Source: Gossypium raimondii
Lineage: Eukaryota > Streptophyta > Magnoliopsida > Malvales > Malvaceae
Assembly (NCBI RefSeq): GCF_025698545.1
Contig: NC_068577.1
Coordinates: 7,641,501-7,705,500 of the forward strand
DNA length: 64,000 nt
Direction: 5' to 3'
Positions within the stretch are counted from its first letter, which is position 1; each line of letters begins with the position of its first letter. Made by a program: the position numbers and the translations under genes. The notes under the pieces were generated by a model that worked only from the letters and a program-made list of their open reading frames with translations, was not told the origin of the DNA and searched no databases. This document shows, one piece after another, positions 37,037-48,283 of this stretch.

Positions 37037-37815
37037 TTTAGTCTATTTCGTTTATGCAATCAATCTTAAAATGTGTTCAGAAAGTCCGGAACTCGAATCT
37101 TAGCATTTGTTTTCCCTTTCTCTATCCCCAAACTGCATTTCTTTTTGTTGAAAAAACAAAATCCGTTTTATTGTAAAATGACATGTAACACCAACATTTA
37201 CTCATTTAGATTCAAATAGATCTTGAAAGAATTTCCCAAGAACATTGGAGAGACCTACTTAGTTGAGCTCTCTATAACCTGTCTTTAAAAAGAAAGATGA
37301 TAAGTGGATATGAACGTTGATCTCACATGGCTGAATGCATATTATCACAAATTTTCACCATGCAATTTGTTTGGTCATTCAGGTGACTCGTTTCTTTTCT
37401 TATCCTAGTATTAACGCAGTAACAGACATCAAAAAGCTAAAATGCCAAAGTTTCAAATTCACATCCTCTTACATTCAGAACACGAGAAAAAAAGGGTAAT
37501 CCATGATGTCTGTTGAGATCTTTTCTCATTTCAAAAGGTTGTCTCAACTAATCAACATTATTTGCTGAACATGTTGGGGGATATCACAAAAGAAGATATC
37601 TTTTCTTTAAATGTTATATTTTACAAGTCTATGCTCTCTACCTTTATCCTTCTTTGATGAGCAAGAGGTGACTCATACATACAAAACAGTTAAATTCAAC
37701 CACCATAACTATATCCCTTTAAATACCATTTCCCAATTCCAAAGATTCATTCCTCAACCATTACCAAAAATAACTTCTCTTCCTTTGATCATCTTTCCAC
37801 TTCATTCATAAAAAA
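37037..37815 (+). other. Spacer and upstream region of GEM-like copy B
   Basis: Non-coding, about 95% identical by eye to 45430-46212 upstream of copy C, including the CTATATCCCTTTAAATA promoter candidate. Confidence 0.8.
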
Positions 37816-38780
37816 ATGAAGAACCAAATACTCGAACAAGTCATTGGAGTTCCAATGAAATCAACACTGTATCAAGTTGAGCGAATGTTGAGAAGATACT
37901 TACCGGATTCTGCTGGCCAGTGTCGGATTCCATCATCTGTTGAAGTGTCTAACACATTTAGAAAAGGTAGGTGGCTACATTTTAATCATTATGTGTCTAG
38001 AAATTCATAATGAAGATGTGTTTTAGTACTAATGACAAAGCTTTGCAAATTGCGGGCAAAAGAAACTTTGTACTTAAAAGGATAAACAATATTGGGAAGA
38101 AAGTGATACTTTCGCACATGAAGTCCGAGAACATGGTATGAAATCAACCACTCTAAAAGTCTAAATATATATATATGCATGTATGTATGTGAAAACCAAG
38201 TAATTTTTGGGCTGCGGTGAGGTGGGGCCAAAGATCGGTGAAAGCTGTGAAGGAAAGTTGAGTTTGGGGCAAGAATTCTTCAAGTAGGAGGGTGGAGAAG
38301 ATTTTCAAGCAATTGTTTAGTGTTAGAGAAGGAGAGAATTTGTTGAAGGCATGCCAATGCCATTTATCAACAACAATGAGTCCCATAGCTGGTTTACTTT
38401 TTATCTCATCTCAAAAGGTTGCCTTTTGCGGTGATAGATCAATCAAAATCCCTTCTCCTAATGGAGAAATGCTCGAGTTCATTACAAGGTTCGTATATAC
38501 CATCATTTTTTCCCTCTCGCCAGTATAATTTTGCACCCATCAATTCTCATGTTGTTGTATATCAAATTTGATGCAGGTTTTGATTCCACATGAGAAAATA
38601 AAGGGAGTGAATGAGAGTGAAAACATGAAGAAACCGTCACAAAAGTACATGGAAATTGTGACAGTGGATGATTTTAAGTTTTGGTTTATGGGTTTCTTTA
38701 ATTACCAGAAAGCTTTCAAATACCTTCAACAAGCAATCTCCCAAAGTCTACTACATTATATACTACAGGTCACTTTCTAG
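37816..38780 (+). pseudogene. GEM-like GRAM-domain gene, copy B (apparently disrupted)
   Basis: Exon positions by alignment to copies A and C: 37816-37966, 38056-38135, 38218 to about 38485, and 38577-38780. The start ATG and exon 1 are open. Both internal acceptors read CGG instead of CAG (38053-38055 and 38215-38217). Exon 2 lacks a base in the GCTGAT word, and exon 3 has several one-base losses in G runs. Exon 4 is open to TAG at 38778-38780. Two kinds of change are mixed. Exon 1 has transitions at CG sites (CGAG to CAAG, ACGCCGAG to ATGTTGAG), as from methylated-cytosine decay. Downstream, nearly all changes hit CAG/CTG words or homopolymers and may be sequence error. The gene may therefore be less broken than it looks. 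Confidence 0.75.
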
Positions 38781-38784
38781 GTGT

Positions 38785-39290
38785 TGTTGAAAGCTGGACT
38801 GCAATGCAACATGGAGCCAGAAGCATGCTACTGTCGAGATCGTGACTATCGAGCTCACTCATTTTGCTTGGTGCGCACGAATGGTTTTGGACCAAATGAA
38901 GCAACCGACATTCTTTGTTTTGTTTTGTTGTAATTTAGTTCGGTTTAATTGCAACTAGCTTTAATAGTTAGTAAGATTAAGTTAGTGATTAGATAGGCGA
39001 TGTAAAAGGCGATATGTCGACTCATTTTGTATTTGACTTAAGCTTACATTGGTTGTAAATTAGTGGAGGCAGTTAGATTAGTAGGTAAGCTGTCAAATGA
39101 ACAAATTGTAACTCCTTTTATTTCAAATTTTGAATGAAAATGTAATGTTCGATTACAACTTTCTTTGAGTATTCAATTTTGTTCATTTTGCTTTGCTTTG
39201 CTTTTTCTTTGCTTGATTCTTCTTGCTTGATCTTGCAAACACTTGTATTGTAACTTTGTTTGATGTTTCTTCTTTGCCATTGTTCCCACA
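38785..39290 (+). repeat. 5' LTR of copia element 5
   Basis: 506 bp. It is followed by the primer site at 39291-39306, where the usual TGGTATCAGAGCC reads TGGTATCATGAGCC. Confidence 0.93.
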
Positions 39291-39407
39291 AATGGTATCA
39301 TGAGCCGAATCTTTGAGAGGCCATTTTTGTACTTTGTTGAGTTTAAATCAAAACCATCAGCAAAGCTTAAAATCGAAAGGATCAAGCACTTAAAATCGGT
39401 TTAGCGA

Positions 39408-42400
39408 ATGAGTTTCACTCCACCACCTCCACCGGTGTTCCTTTGGTGAAAACTATCACATTTGGATAGTTAAAATGAAGACTTATCTCCGTGCACATGA
39501 TCTTTGGAGTGTGATCGAGAATGATCTTGAACCACCTCCATTAAGAGCCAATCCCACCATTGCAGATGAGGCAACATCTTGAGGAGCGAGCCAAGAAGCA
39601 TAAGGCTATGGCACCTTGCAAATTTTACTTGCATCATGGCTGTGACTCACCAAAGCGAGCTTGGGAGAAGTGAAGGAGGAGTTCATGGGGTGATAAGACA
39701 AGGCAACGACAAGTGATTAACCTCGGAGAGACTTTGAGAATTTGAGGATGAAGGAGTGCGAGACCATCAAGCGATTACTCGAGACGGGATAATGGCCATT
39801 GTTATGACATTAGGCTCACAGGAGTGGACTTCACAGAGAGCGAGTTGTTGAAAAGGTCATTACAACTCTCCCCGAGAAATTTGAGTCAAAATCTCTTCAC
39901 TTGAGGACTCGAGGGACTTATCACCATTTCATTGTGCGAGTGATAAACTCCTGTATGCACTTGAGCAAAGGAGGGCAAATAGGCGGGAGGAGAATCTGAA
40001 GTCGCTTTCCAAGCTAAAGCCGGTGAAGGCTCGAGTGTGAGTGCAAAAGGCAAGAAGCCCGGCATAATAGAAGGGTCAAGTCGGGAAAAGATGAAGCAAA
40101 AGGGTGTTCCCACCATGTGTTCATTGCAAGAAGACAACACATTCTGAAAAGTATTCTTTGGTTTAGGCGGATATTCATGTAGAAAGTGCAAGCGGTTTGG
40201 CCATGTGGAGAAGGTGTGCAAGGGCAAACCAATGGAGGTCGCTCTGCAACAAGCTAGACTCTTGAGGACATTCAAGCTCGGGAGGAGCATGTGGTCACAA
40301 CAACTTGCTTTGTTGGCACAACCAAGGCCAACAATGATTGGCTACTAGGCGGTGGTTGCTCACACCATATGGCGCAGACGAGTCGCATTCAAGGGCCTGA
40401 GATGAAGCTTCCACTCGAGGATTAGAATTGGAGATGGCAAGTGATTGAGGCTAAGGGCAAGGGCGGTGTCTTTGGTTAGCACTTGGTTCGAGTAAATGTC
40501 GATCACAGATGTGCTTTTTGTACCTGATTTAGACCAGAATTTGCTTAGTGTAGGCCAATTAGTTGAAAAGAGCTATACATTAGTTTTCAAGGATGGTTGT
40601 TGTACTGTTCAAGACATGAATGGTCTGGAGTTAATCTCAGTCTCTATGACTGATAGATGCTTCATGTTGGATGTTAGCCAAGTAGAAAGAAAGGCATACA
40701 CCAGCCTTGCTGATAACACTGATTTGTGGCATAAGAGACTAGGCCATGCCAATTTTAGATCTCTTGATTTGCTACATAGGCTGAATTTAGTTGATGAGAT
40801 TTCAAAATTTGAGGTTAGTGGGAATGTTTGTGAGGTTTGTCAGCTTGGTAAGCAAGCTAGACTACCTTTTCCTGCTGACAGTGCTTGGAGAGCTCAAAAC
40901 AAGCTCGAATTGGTGCACTCTGATGTTTGTGGCCCTATGAGAACACCCTCAATCAGTGAGAACAGGTACTTTGCCCTGTTTATAGATGATTTAACAAGGT
41001 TGTGCTGGGTCTACTTCTTGAAGCTAAAGTCAGAAGTGTTTGAAGCCTTCTGCAAATTCAAGGCTTATCTTTGAAAATCGGTCAGTTTGCAAAATTAGAG
41101 CCTTGAGGGTGATAATGGCTCAATATGTGTCGAGAGATTTGAAGCTTTGTGATGATCTTGGGATTCACCATCACTCACAACAGTCTATACTCCTCAACAG
41201 AATGGAGTCTGTGAGAGAAAGAATAGGACTGTGCTGAACATGGCCAGATGCCTCTTGTTTCAAGGCAAGCTTCCAAGCCAGTTTTGGGCTGAGGCAGTCA
41301 ACACCTCAGTGTATCTGCTCAACAGATCGCCAACTCGGCGATCAAGGATAAAACTCCTTTGAGGCTTGGCATGGAGTCAAACTGTGGTAACACACTTAAA
41401 AGTGTTTGGTGTGTATGTTATGCACTTATTCCGAGAGAAAAGGACCAAGCTTGAGAGCGAGCAACTCCGGGAATCTTTGTTGGCTACTGGAACAACAAGA
41501 AGGGCTATAGAGTGTATGATCCCACTGACAAAGAAGGTCTTAGTCAACGAGGATGTAAAGTTTGATGAGGAAAAAGTGTGGAATTGGAATGGTGTTGAAG
41601 TCGACATGTCCGAAATGGACCAGTTGGACTTGGTTCTTTGAACCCATAGAAGAGGGACCAGGAGAAGATGTTGTAGATGACATACCGGTGAGGGCACTAG
41701 AACTTTGGTGATGTCTATCGGAGGTGCAATGTTCTTGTGATTGAACCTTGAGACTTTGAAGAGGTGCTAAGAATGAAGGTGGATGAAAGCTATGGAAGTC
41801 GAGTTGGAAATGATCAACAAAAATCGACTTGGGAGTTGGTGAGCGGACGAACACAAGAGGGTCATAGGAGTTAAATGGGTGTCTGGGCCAAGTACAATCT
41901 TGATGGCTCATTGAACAAGCACAAGGCCGGGCTTGTGGTGAAGGGCTACTGATCAAGAAGATATGGTGTTGACTACCTAGAGACTTTTGCTCCAGTGGCA
42001 AGATGGATACAATTAAGTCATTTGTTTGCTTTAGCACTCGAAGCGATGGAGAGTTCACCAATTGGATGTCAAATCAGCATTTCGAATGGTTTTCTCAAGG
42101 AAGAGATCTTCATCGAGCAACTGAAGGTTTTGAAGTTGTTGGACATGAAGACAAAGTGTACAAGTTGAGAAAGGCCCTCTATGGTGCAAGCAGGCACCAA
42201 GGGCCGGTATGTGAGTTGATGCTTACGACCAATCTTGGATTTGTGAAGAGTCTTAGTGAACCTACCTGTATGTTAAAAGGTCGAACATGAAACCTTGCTG
42301 ATTGTCTCCTTGTATGTAGATGATTTGCTTGTGACAGGAGCAAAGTTGAGCTCATTGATGAGTTCAAGGTCCAAATGCGACAAGTGTTTGAGATGATGAT

Positions 42401-43250
42401 TTGGGGATCATGACTTACTTTCTTGGCATGGAAGTGCACCGGTCGATCGAGGTATCTTCATCACCAACACTCATTTGCTTTGAAGATCCTAGACAAATTT
42501 TGCATGCATAAGCGTAAGCGATCGGCACACGTGGCTCAAGGAGAAAAGTCGACTAGCAGTAGTGATAAGCGAGAGGGTTGATGAGAGGCACTATCGAAGC
42601 CTAGTTGGTTGTCTGTTGTATCTAATGACAACCGGCCGTACATCATGTTTGGTGTCACTGTTATCGAGATTCATGCATTGTTGCAATAAAGCACATTTGA
42701 AAGCGACAAAGAGGGTCCTTAGATACATCAAGGGCAATTGCTAGTTTTGGTGTAATGTTTGAAAGTGGGAACCAAGCTGAAACTAGAAGGCTACTCGACA
42801 AAGGATGGCGGGATCCTTGATGACATGAAGAGTACCTCGGGATACTTCTTTACACTTGGATCGGGATGTTTCTTGGAGTTCAAAAAGCACAAGCTGTTGC
42901 TCGATCCACGGTGAAGCGAGTACATTCGCAGCGGGAAGCGATTAATCGAGCCATTTGGCTAAAGAAGTTGCTTCATGACCTTAATGAAACTCAAGATGAA
43001 GCAAGCTGAAATTTGGGTGGATAATCGATCTGCAGTTGCAATAGCCAAGAACCCATGTTCCATGGTAAGACTAAGCATTTTAAAATCAAAGCGCATTTTG
43101 TTAGAGAGGAACAAGCAAAGGAAGTCGACCTTGTGCATTGCAAACTCGAGGGCACAATTGGTCGACATAATGACCAAGCCCTTAGGGTCGCTCGATTTGA
43201 ATCTTTGAGAAGTGCAATTGGAATGTGTTGCATACAGTCCAAGGAGGAGT
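39408..43250 (+). pseudogene. gag-pol of copia element 5 (many apparent frameshifts)
   Basis: Gag begins ATGAGTTTCACTCCACC at about 39408, homologous to the gag start of element 6. Zinc-knuckle words are near 40115-40220. The one good stretch is 40496-41074: pre-integrase (DVLFVPDLDQNLLSVGQLVE, LWHKRLGHANFRSLDLLH, CEVCQLGKQARLPFP) and integrase (LVHSDVCGPM, FIDDLTRLCWVYF). After that only pieces can be read: HHSQQS..LNRMESVRERIG near 41170-41230, then reverse transcriptase YVDDLL near 42315-42335, and the RNase H end with TKPLG near 43180. Confidence 0.88.
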
Positions 43251-43751
43251 GTTGAAAGTTGGATCGCAATGCAACATGGAGCCGAAGCATGCTACTATCG
43301 AGATCGTGACTATCGAGCTCACTCATTTTGCTTGGTGCGCACGAATGGTTTTGGACCAAATGAAGCAAGCGGCATTCTTTGTTTTGTTTTGTTGTAATTT
43401 AGTTCGGTTTAATTGCAACTAGCTTTAATAGTTAGTAAGATTAAGTTAGTGATTAGATAGTGATGTAAAAGGCGATATGTCACTCATTTTGTATTTGACT
43501 TAAGCTTACATTGGTTGTAAATTAGTGGAGGCGAGTTAGATTAGTAGGTAATCGTCAAATGAACAAATTGTAACTCCTTTTATTTCAAATTTTGAATGAA
43601 AAATGTAATGTTCGATTACAACTTTCTTGAGTATTCAATTTTTGTTCATTTTGCTTTGCTTTGCTTTTTCTTTGCTTGATTCTTCTTGCTTGATCTTGCA
43701 AACACTGTATTGTAACTTTGTTTGATGTTTGCTGCTGCCATTGTTCCCACA
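43250..43751 (+). repeat. 3' LTR of copia element 5
   Basis: 502 bp. Differences from the 5' LTR are confined almost entirely to CAG/CTG words and runs of A or T. Confidence 0.93.
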
Positions 43752-43764
43752 GGTGTCTTACAAA

Positions 43765-44030
43765 TGTTTCTCCATGAGCGAAGATAGGAGGAGATCTATC
43801 ATCCACAATATCTCCAGTGCTGAGAATGGAGATATTTCAGCACCCCAAGGGCCGATCACTGGTCAACAAACGATGCTGCAGCTGGAAGCTCATCTGAAAA
43901 ACCAGCCAAACAGCTCCGTTAACATCCTGCTGCACCAGCTGGTGTTGGTGTGTATGGTGCTCCAACTATAGGGCAACCAATAAGAAGCCCCTTCGTATCA
44001 GCTGCATTTGTACAAAGGAGAGTTACCGAT
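43765..44030 (+). pseudogene. MYB exon-2 fragment, copy 2
   Basis: It is a close match to the fragment at 26610-26870. It shares the same frame change after GPITGQ and the same internal deletion (TCAGCTGCATTTGTACAAAGG), so it was copied after those changes arose. The readable parental core is [15 protein letters not shown]. It was originally contiguous with GEM-like B and is now separated by copia element 5. Confidence 0.88.
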
Positions 44031-46212
44031 TTTCTTATTTAGCCTGAAGAAGATTTGCTTATTTGCACGCACAAGTTTGTGGCTTTCATTTGTTTAATCT
44101 CTAAATAAGCCATAGGGATAGTATGTACATGTATCTGTATAGGCAGCTTTGGAAAACGGAAAATGTTAAATATTGCAGATTAATGGGTAGGGCAGTATTT
44201 TGGACCTTTTTGTTCTCATCCATTCTCTGATACATCCATTAGCACTAGAATAGTCCATGCTCAGAAATTTCATGGTGGAAAAAGTGTAAAACAAAAGAAC
44301 CCTGACATATTTTGCTGTTATGAGCAGCATATCTAAGAACACTAAGTCAATCGCTTTTTAGTTAGTAGGTAGCTTGGCAGGTGGCCAGGAACATGATGAA
44401 ATACATGGAAAAACTTGTAAAAAATTGAATGTACTTGTGACCGATATATATTCATATCTACTCTTGCTTTTTTTCCTGAATCCGAGTAACATAGTAAATG
44501 CAGCCCAAGAATGAAGTGTTAAATTATTAAGGGTCTGTTGTTGGTTCTTGAAGTAAATATATCACTATATGAGGTAGATTTGCTAAGAAGTTGAACTTAA
44601 TTATGTTATGCTACTGACTTTGAAGGTGGCTATGATCTCATATATGTAGGCACACAATTCTTATACACAAAATAGGTGTAATGAATTCTTCACAAAAATA
44701 TGTAATCATTTTCTGACAATGATTTTTGCTTCAATATTTGTGGGAGAATGAAGTACAGTAGTGAACTTTTAAAGTCCTGAAAATGACCAAAAAGACAAAT
44801 CTCATGTTACCAACTTTTTTGCCACCCTATGGACCAAAACTTTGTTTGAACTCAATTGAAGATTTGGACATTTAATGCCGTCATGCCATGTGGGGAGTGG
44901 TCCTCATGTGGCCATGATGTGGCAGTTGTTTTTGCAACAAGCATTAAAAGTAACAACGTCATCCTATGATCTATTTCTTTATGTTTGACAAAAACAAGCC
45001 TTTTGATTCCTTCACATTCTTGTGTTTTCTTTTATGTTAAGCAAAAGTTTTATTATCCATAGTTTAATGACTGATTTTGGGGCATTGGAAAGCCAGTTGA
45101 GGCAAATCTTTTATCTGCATGGCCTACTGCCCATTCATTCCCAACTCAGATTACAAATTGAAGATGAAAAAGAGTGCTAAAAAGAAAAGCACATTAACAG
45201 TTGTTAGGTTAGGTTGCCTCTTTTCTTTCACCAATTATGATATTTTCATTGCCTTTTCAAAAGAGGTTTCTTCTGGTCATAAATGGACACTCTTGGTCAT
45301 ATTCAGAAGTTCCTTAAGTTTGCTTATCATTTCTATGATCCTTTGACTGACGGAAGGAAAAAAAGGCATGAAGAAGGCAAAGAAAATGAATTGCTATTAG
45401 GCAATAAACTCCAAAGTATACCTTGGGTTTAGTCTATTTTGTTCATGCAATCAATCTTAAAATGTATTCAGAAAGTCCGGAACTCGAATCTTAGCATTTG
45501 TTTTCCCTTCTCTATCCCCAAACTACATTTCTTTTTGTTGAAAAAACAAAATCCCTTTTATTGTAAAATGACATGTAACACCAACATTTACTCATTTAGA
45601 TTGAAATAGATCTTGAAAGAATTTCCCAAGAACATTGGAGAGACCTACTTAGTTCAGCTCTTTATAACCTGCCTTTAAAAAGAAAGATGATAAGTGGATA
45701 TGAAAGTTGATCTCACATGGCTGAATGCATATTATCATATCGTTTCACCATGCAATTTGTTTGGTCATTCAGGTGACTCGTTTCTTTTCTTATCCTAGTA
45801 TTAAAGCAGTAACAGACATCAAAAAGCTACAATTCCACATCAGAAAGTTTCAAATCCACATCCTCTTACACTCAGAACATGAGAAAAAAAGGGTAATCCA
45901 TGACGTCTGTTGGGATCTTTTCTCATTTCAAAAGGTTGTCGCAACTAATCAACATTATTTGCTGATCATGTTGGGGGATATCACAAAAGAAGGTATCTTT
46001 TCTTTAAATGTTATATTTTACAAGTCTATGCTCTCTACCTTTATCCTTCTTTGATGAGCAATAGGTGACTCATACATACAAAAAAGTTAGATTCAACCAC
46101 CAGAACTATATCCCTTTAAATACCATTTCCCAATTCCAAAGATTCATTCCTCAACCATCACCAAAAATAACTTCTCTTCCTTTGATCATCTTTCCACTTC
46201 ATTCATAAAAAA
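44031..46212 (+). other. Spacer of unit 3 and upstream region of GEM-like C
   Basis: Non-coding. It contains all the landmark words of the block in order. CTATATCCCTTTAAATA near 46107-46123 is the promoter candidate. Short reading frames here (for instance 45119-45346) are conserved only as DNA and do not look like genes. Confidence 0.75.
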
Positions 46213-47157
46213 ATGAAGAACCAAATACTCGAACAAGTCATTGGAGTTCCAATGAAATCAACACTGTATCGAGTTGAGCGAACGCCGAGAAGATACTTAC
46301 CGGATTCTGCTGGCCAGTATCGGATTCCATCATCTGTTGAAGTGTCTAACACATTTAGAAAAGGTAGGTGGCTACATTTTAATCTGTTATGTGTCTAGAA
46401 ATTCATAATGAAGATGTGTTTTTAGTACTAATGACAAAGCTTTGCAAATTGCAGGCAAAAGAAACTTTGTACTTAAAAGGATAAATAATATTGGGAAGAA
46501 AGCTGATACTTTCGCACATGGAGTCCGAGAACATGGTATGAAATCAACCACTCTAAAAGTCTAAATATATATATATGCATGTATGTATGTGAAAACTGAA
46601 GTAATTTTTGGAACTGCAGTGAGGGTGGGGCCAAAGATCAGTGAAACTGTGAAGGGAAAGTTGAGTTTGGGGGCAAGAATTCTTCAAGTAGGAGGGGTGG
46701 AGAAGATTTTCAAGCAATTGTTTAGTGTTAGAGAAGGAGAGAAGCTGTTGAAGGCATGCCAATGCCATTTATCAACAACAGCAGGTCCCATAGCTGGTTT
46801 ACTTTTTATCTCATCTCAAAAGGTTTCCTTTTGCAGTGATAGATCAATCAAAATCCCTTCTCCTAATGGAGAAATGCTCAGAGTTCATTACAAGGTTCGT
46901 ATATACCATCTGTTTTTTCCCCTCTCGCCGTATAATTTTGCACCCATCAATTCTCATGTTGTTGTATATCAAATTTGATGCAGGTTTTGATTCCACATGA
47001 GAAAATAAAGGGAGTGAATGAGAGTGAAAACATGAAGAAACCGTCACAAAAGTACATGGAAATTGTGACAGTGGATGATTTTGAGTTCTGGTTTATGGGT
47101 TTCTTTAATTACCAGAAAGCTTTCAAGTACCTTCAACAAGCAATCTCATATATGTAG
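46213..47157 (+). CDS. GEM-like protein with GRAM domain, copy C (intact, altered C-terminus)
   Basis: Four exons, 46213-46363, 46455-46535, 46620-46894 and 46984-47157, join in frame with canonical splice sites and give 226 residues. The sequence is nearly identical to copy A through VREHVRVGPKI, LSTTAGPIAGLLFIS and FEFWFMGFFNYQKAF. The last residues differ: copy A continues LQQAISQRLLHDVLQVTF, while copy C ends LQQAISYM because the unit junction lies within the last codons (TCATATATGTAG, followed at once by spacer DNA CCTGAATAAG). The GRAM domain is complete, so the protein should still be functional. The promoter region is conserved with copies A and B. Confidence 0.9.
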
Positions 47158-48283
47158 CCTGAATAAGATTTGTACAAAGGAGAGTTACCGATATTCTTAT
47201 TTAGCCTAAAGAAGATTTGCTTATTTGCAAGCACAAGTTTGTGGCTTTCATTTGTTTAATCTCTAAATAAGCCATAGGGATAGTATGTACATGTATCTGT
47301 ATAGGCAACTTTGGAAAACGGAAAATGTTAAATATTGCAGATTAATGGGTAGGGCAATATTTTGGACCTTTTTGTTCTCATCCATTCTCTGATGCATCCA
47401 TTAGCACTAGAATAGTCCATGCTCAGAAATTTCATGGTGGAAAAAGTGTAAAACAAAAGAACCCTGACATATTTTGCTGTTATGAGCAGCATATCTAAGA
47501 ACACTAAGTCAATCGCTTTTTAGTTAGTAGGTAGCTTGGCAGGTGGCCAGGAACATGATGAAATACATGGAAAAACTTGTTAAAAATTGAATGTACTTGT
47601 GACGGATATATATTCATATCTACTCTTGCTTTGTTTCCTGAATCCGAGTAACATAGTAAATGCAGCCCAAGAATGAAGTGTTAAATTATTAAGGGTCTGT
47701 TGTTGGTTCTTGAAGTAAATATATCATTATATGAGGTTAATTTGCTAAGAAGTTGAACTTAATTATGTTATGCTACTGACTTTGAAGGTGGCTATGATCT
47801 CATATATGTAGGCACACAATTCTTATACACATAATAGGTGTAATGAATTCTTCACAAAAATATGTAAGCATTTTCTGCCAATGATTTTTGCTTCAATATT
47901 TGTGGGAGAATGAAGTACTGTAGTGAACTTTTAAAGTCCTGAAAATGACCAAAAAGACAAATCTCATATTACCAACTTTTTTGCCACCCTATGGACCAAA
48001 ACTTTGTTGAACTCAATTGAAGATTTGGACACTTAATGCCGTCATGCCATGTGGGGAGTGGTCCTCATGTGGCCATGATGTGGCAGTTGTTTTTGCAACA
48101 AGCATTAAAAGTAACAACGTCATCCTATGGTCTATTTTTTTATGTTAAGCAAAAGCTTTAGTATCCATAGTTTAATGACTGATTTTTGGGCATTGGAAAG
48201 CCAGTTGAGGCAAATCTTTTATGTGCATGGCCTACTACTGCCCATTCATTTCTACCTCATATTACAAATTGAAGATGAAAATG
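47158..48283. other. Spacer of unit 4, left piece
   Basis: Non-coding, about 97% identical by eye to 44031-45170. It is interrupted at GAAGATGAAAATG by the gypsy element. Confidence 0.85.

Larger units (their letters stand above)
26597..38784. repeat. Tandem block, unit 2 (MYB fragment - spacer - GEM-like B), with three LTR insertions
   Basis: After removal of the insertions at 27070-29617, 30158-34951 and 35628-37036, the remaining pieces run in the same order as unit 3 (43752-47157): decayed MYB fragment, spacer with ATAGTCCATGCTCAGAA, CATGCCATGTGGGG, GCCTACTGCCCATTCATT, then a GEM-like gene. Confidence 0.85.
38785..43751 (+). mobile_element. Copia retrotransposon 5 directly behind GEM-like B
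   Basis: LTRs 38785-39290 and 43250-43751 (TGTTGAAAG..CCCACA); target duplication GGTGT at 38780-38784 and 43752-43756; primer site AATGGTATCATGAGCC at 39291; purine tract AAGGAGGAG before 43250. The insertion separates GEM-like B from the MYB fragment that originally followed it. The coding part is copia but appears heavily frameshifted except for 40496-41300. Interior breaks fall largely in CAG/CTG words, so the decay may be overstated. Confidence 0.94.
43752..47157. repeat. Tandem block, unit 3 (MYB fragment - spacer - GEM-like C), uninterrupted
   Basis: The only derived unit without an internal insertion, about 3.4 kb. It serves as the empty-site reference for the insertions in units 2 and 4. 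Confidence 0.85.

Noticed and set aside
38785..43751. Reading element 5 as an ancient element because of its many frameshifts
   Set aside because: Its LTRs agree outside CAG/CTG words and homopolymers, and its target duplication is perfect, so high age is not supported.
35628..43751. Repeat-induced point mutation or simple deamination as the cause of the CAG/CTG changes
   Set aside because: Many changes are insertions, deletions or rearranged letters (CAG to CG, CGAG or CGG; GCTG to TCG), not C-to-T transitions.
45119..45346. A 75-codon frame in the spacer, repeated at 35317-35541
   Set aside because: The repetition reflects block duplication of non-coding DNA; the frames differ by substitutions without codon bias.
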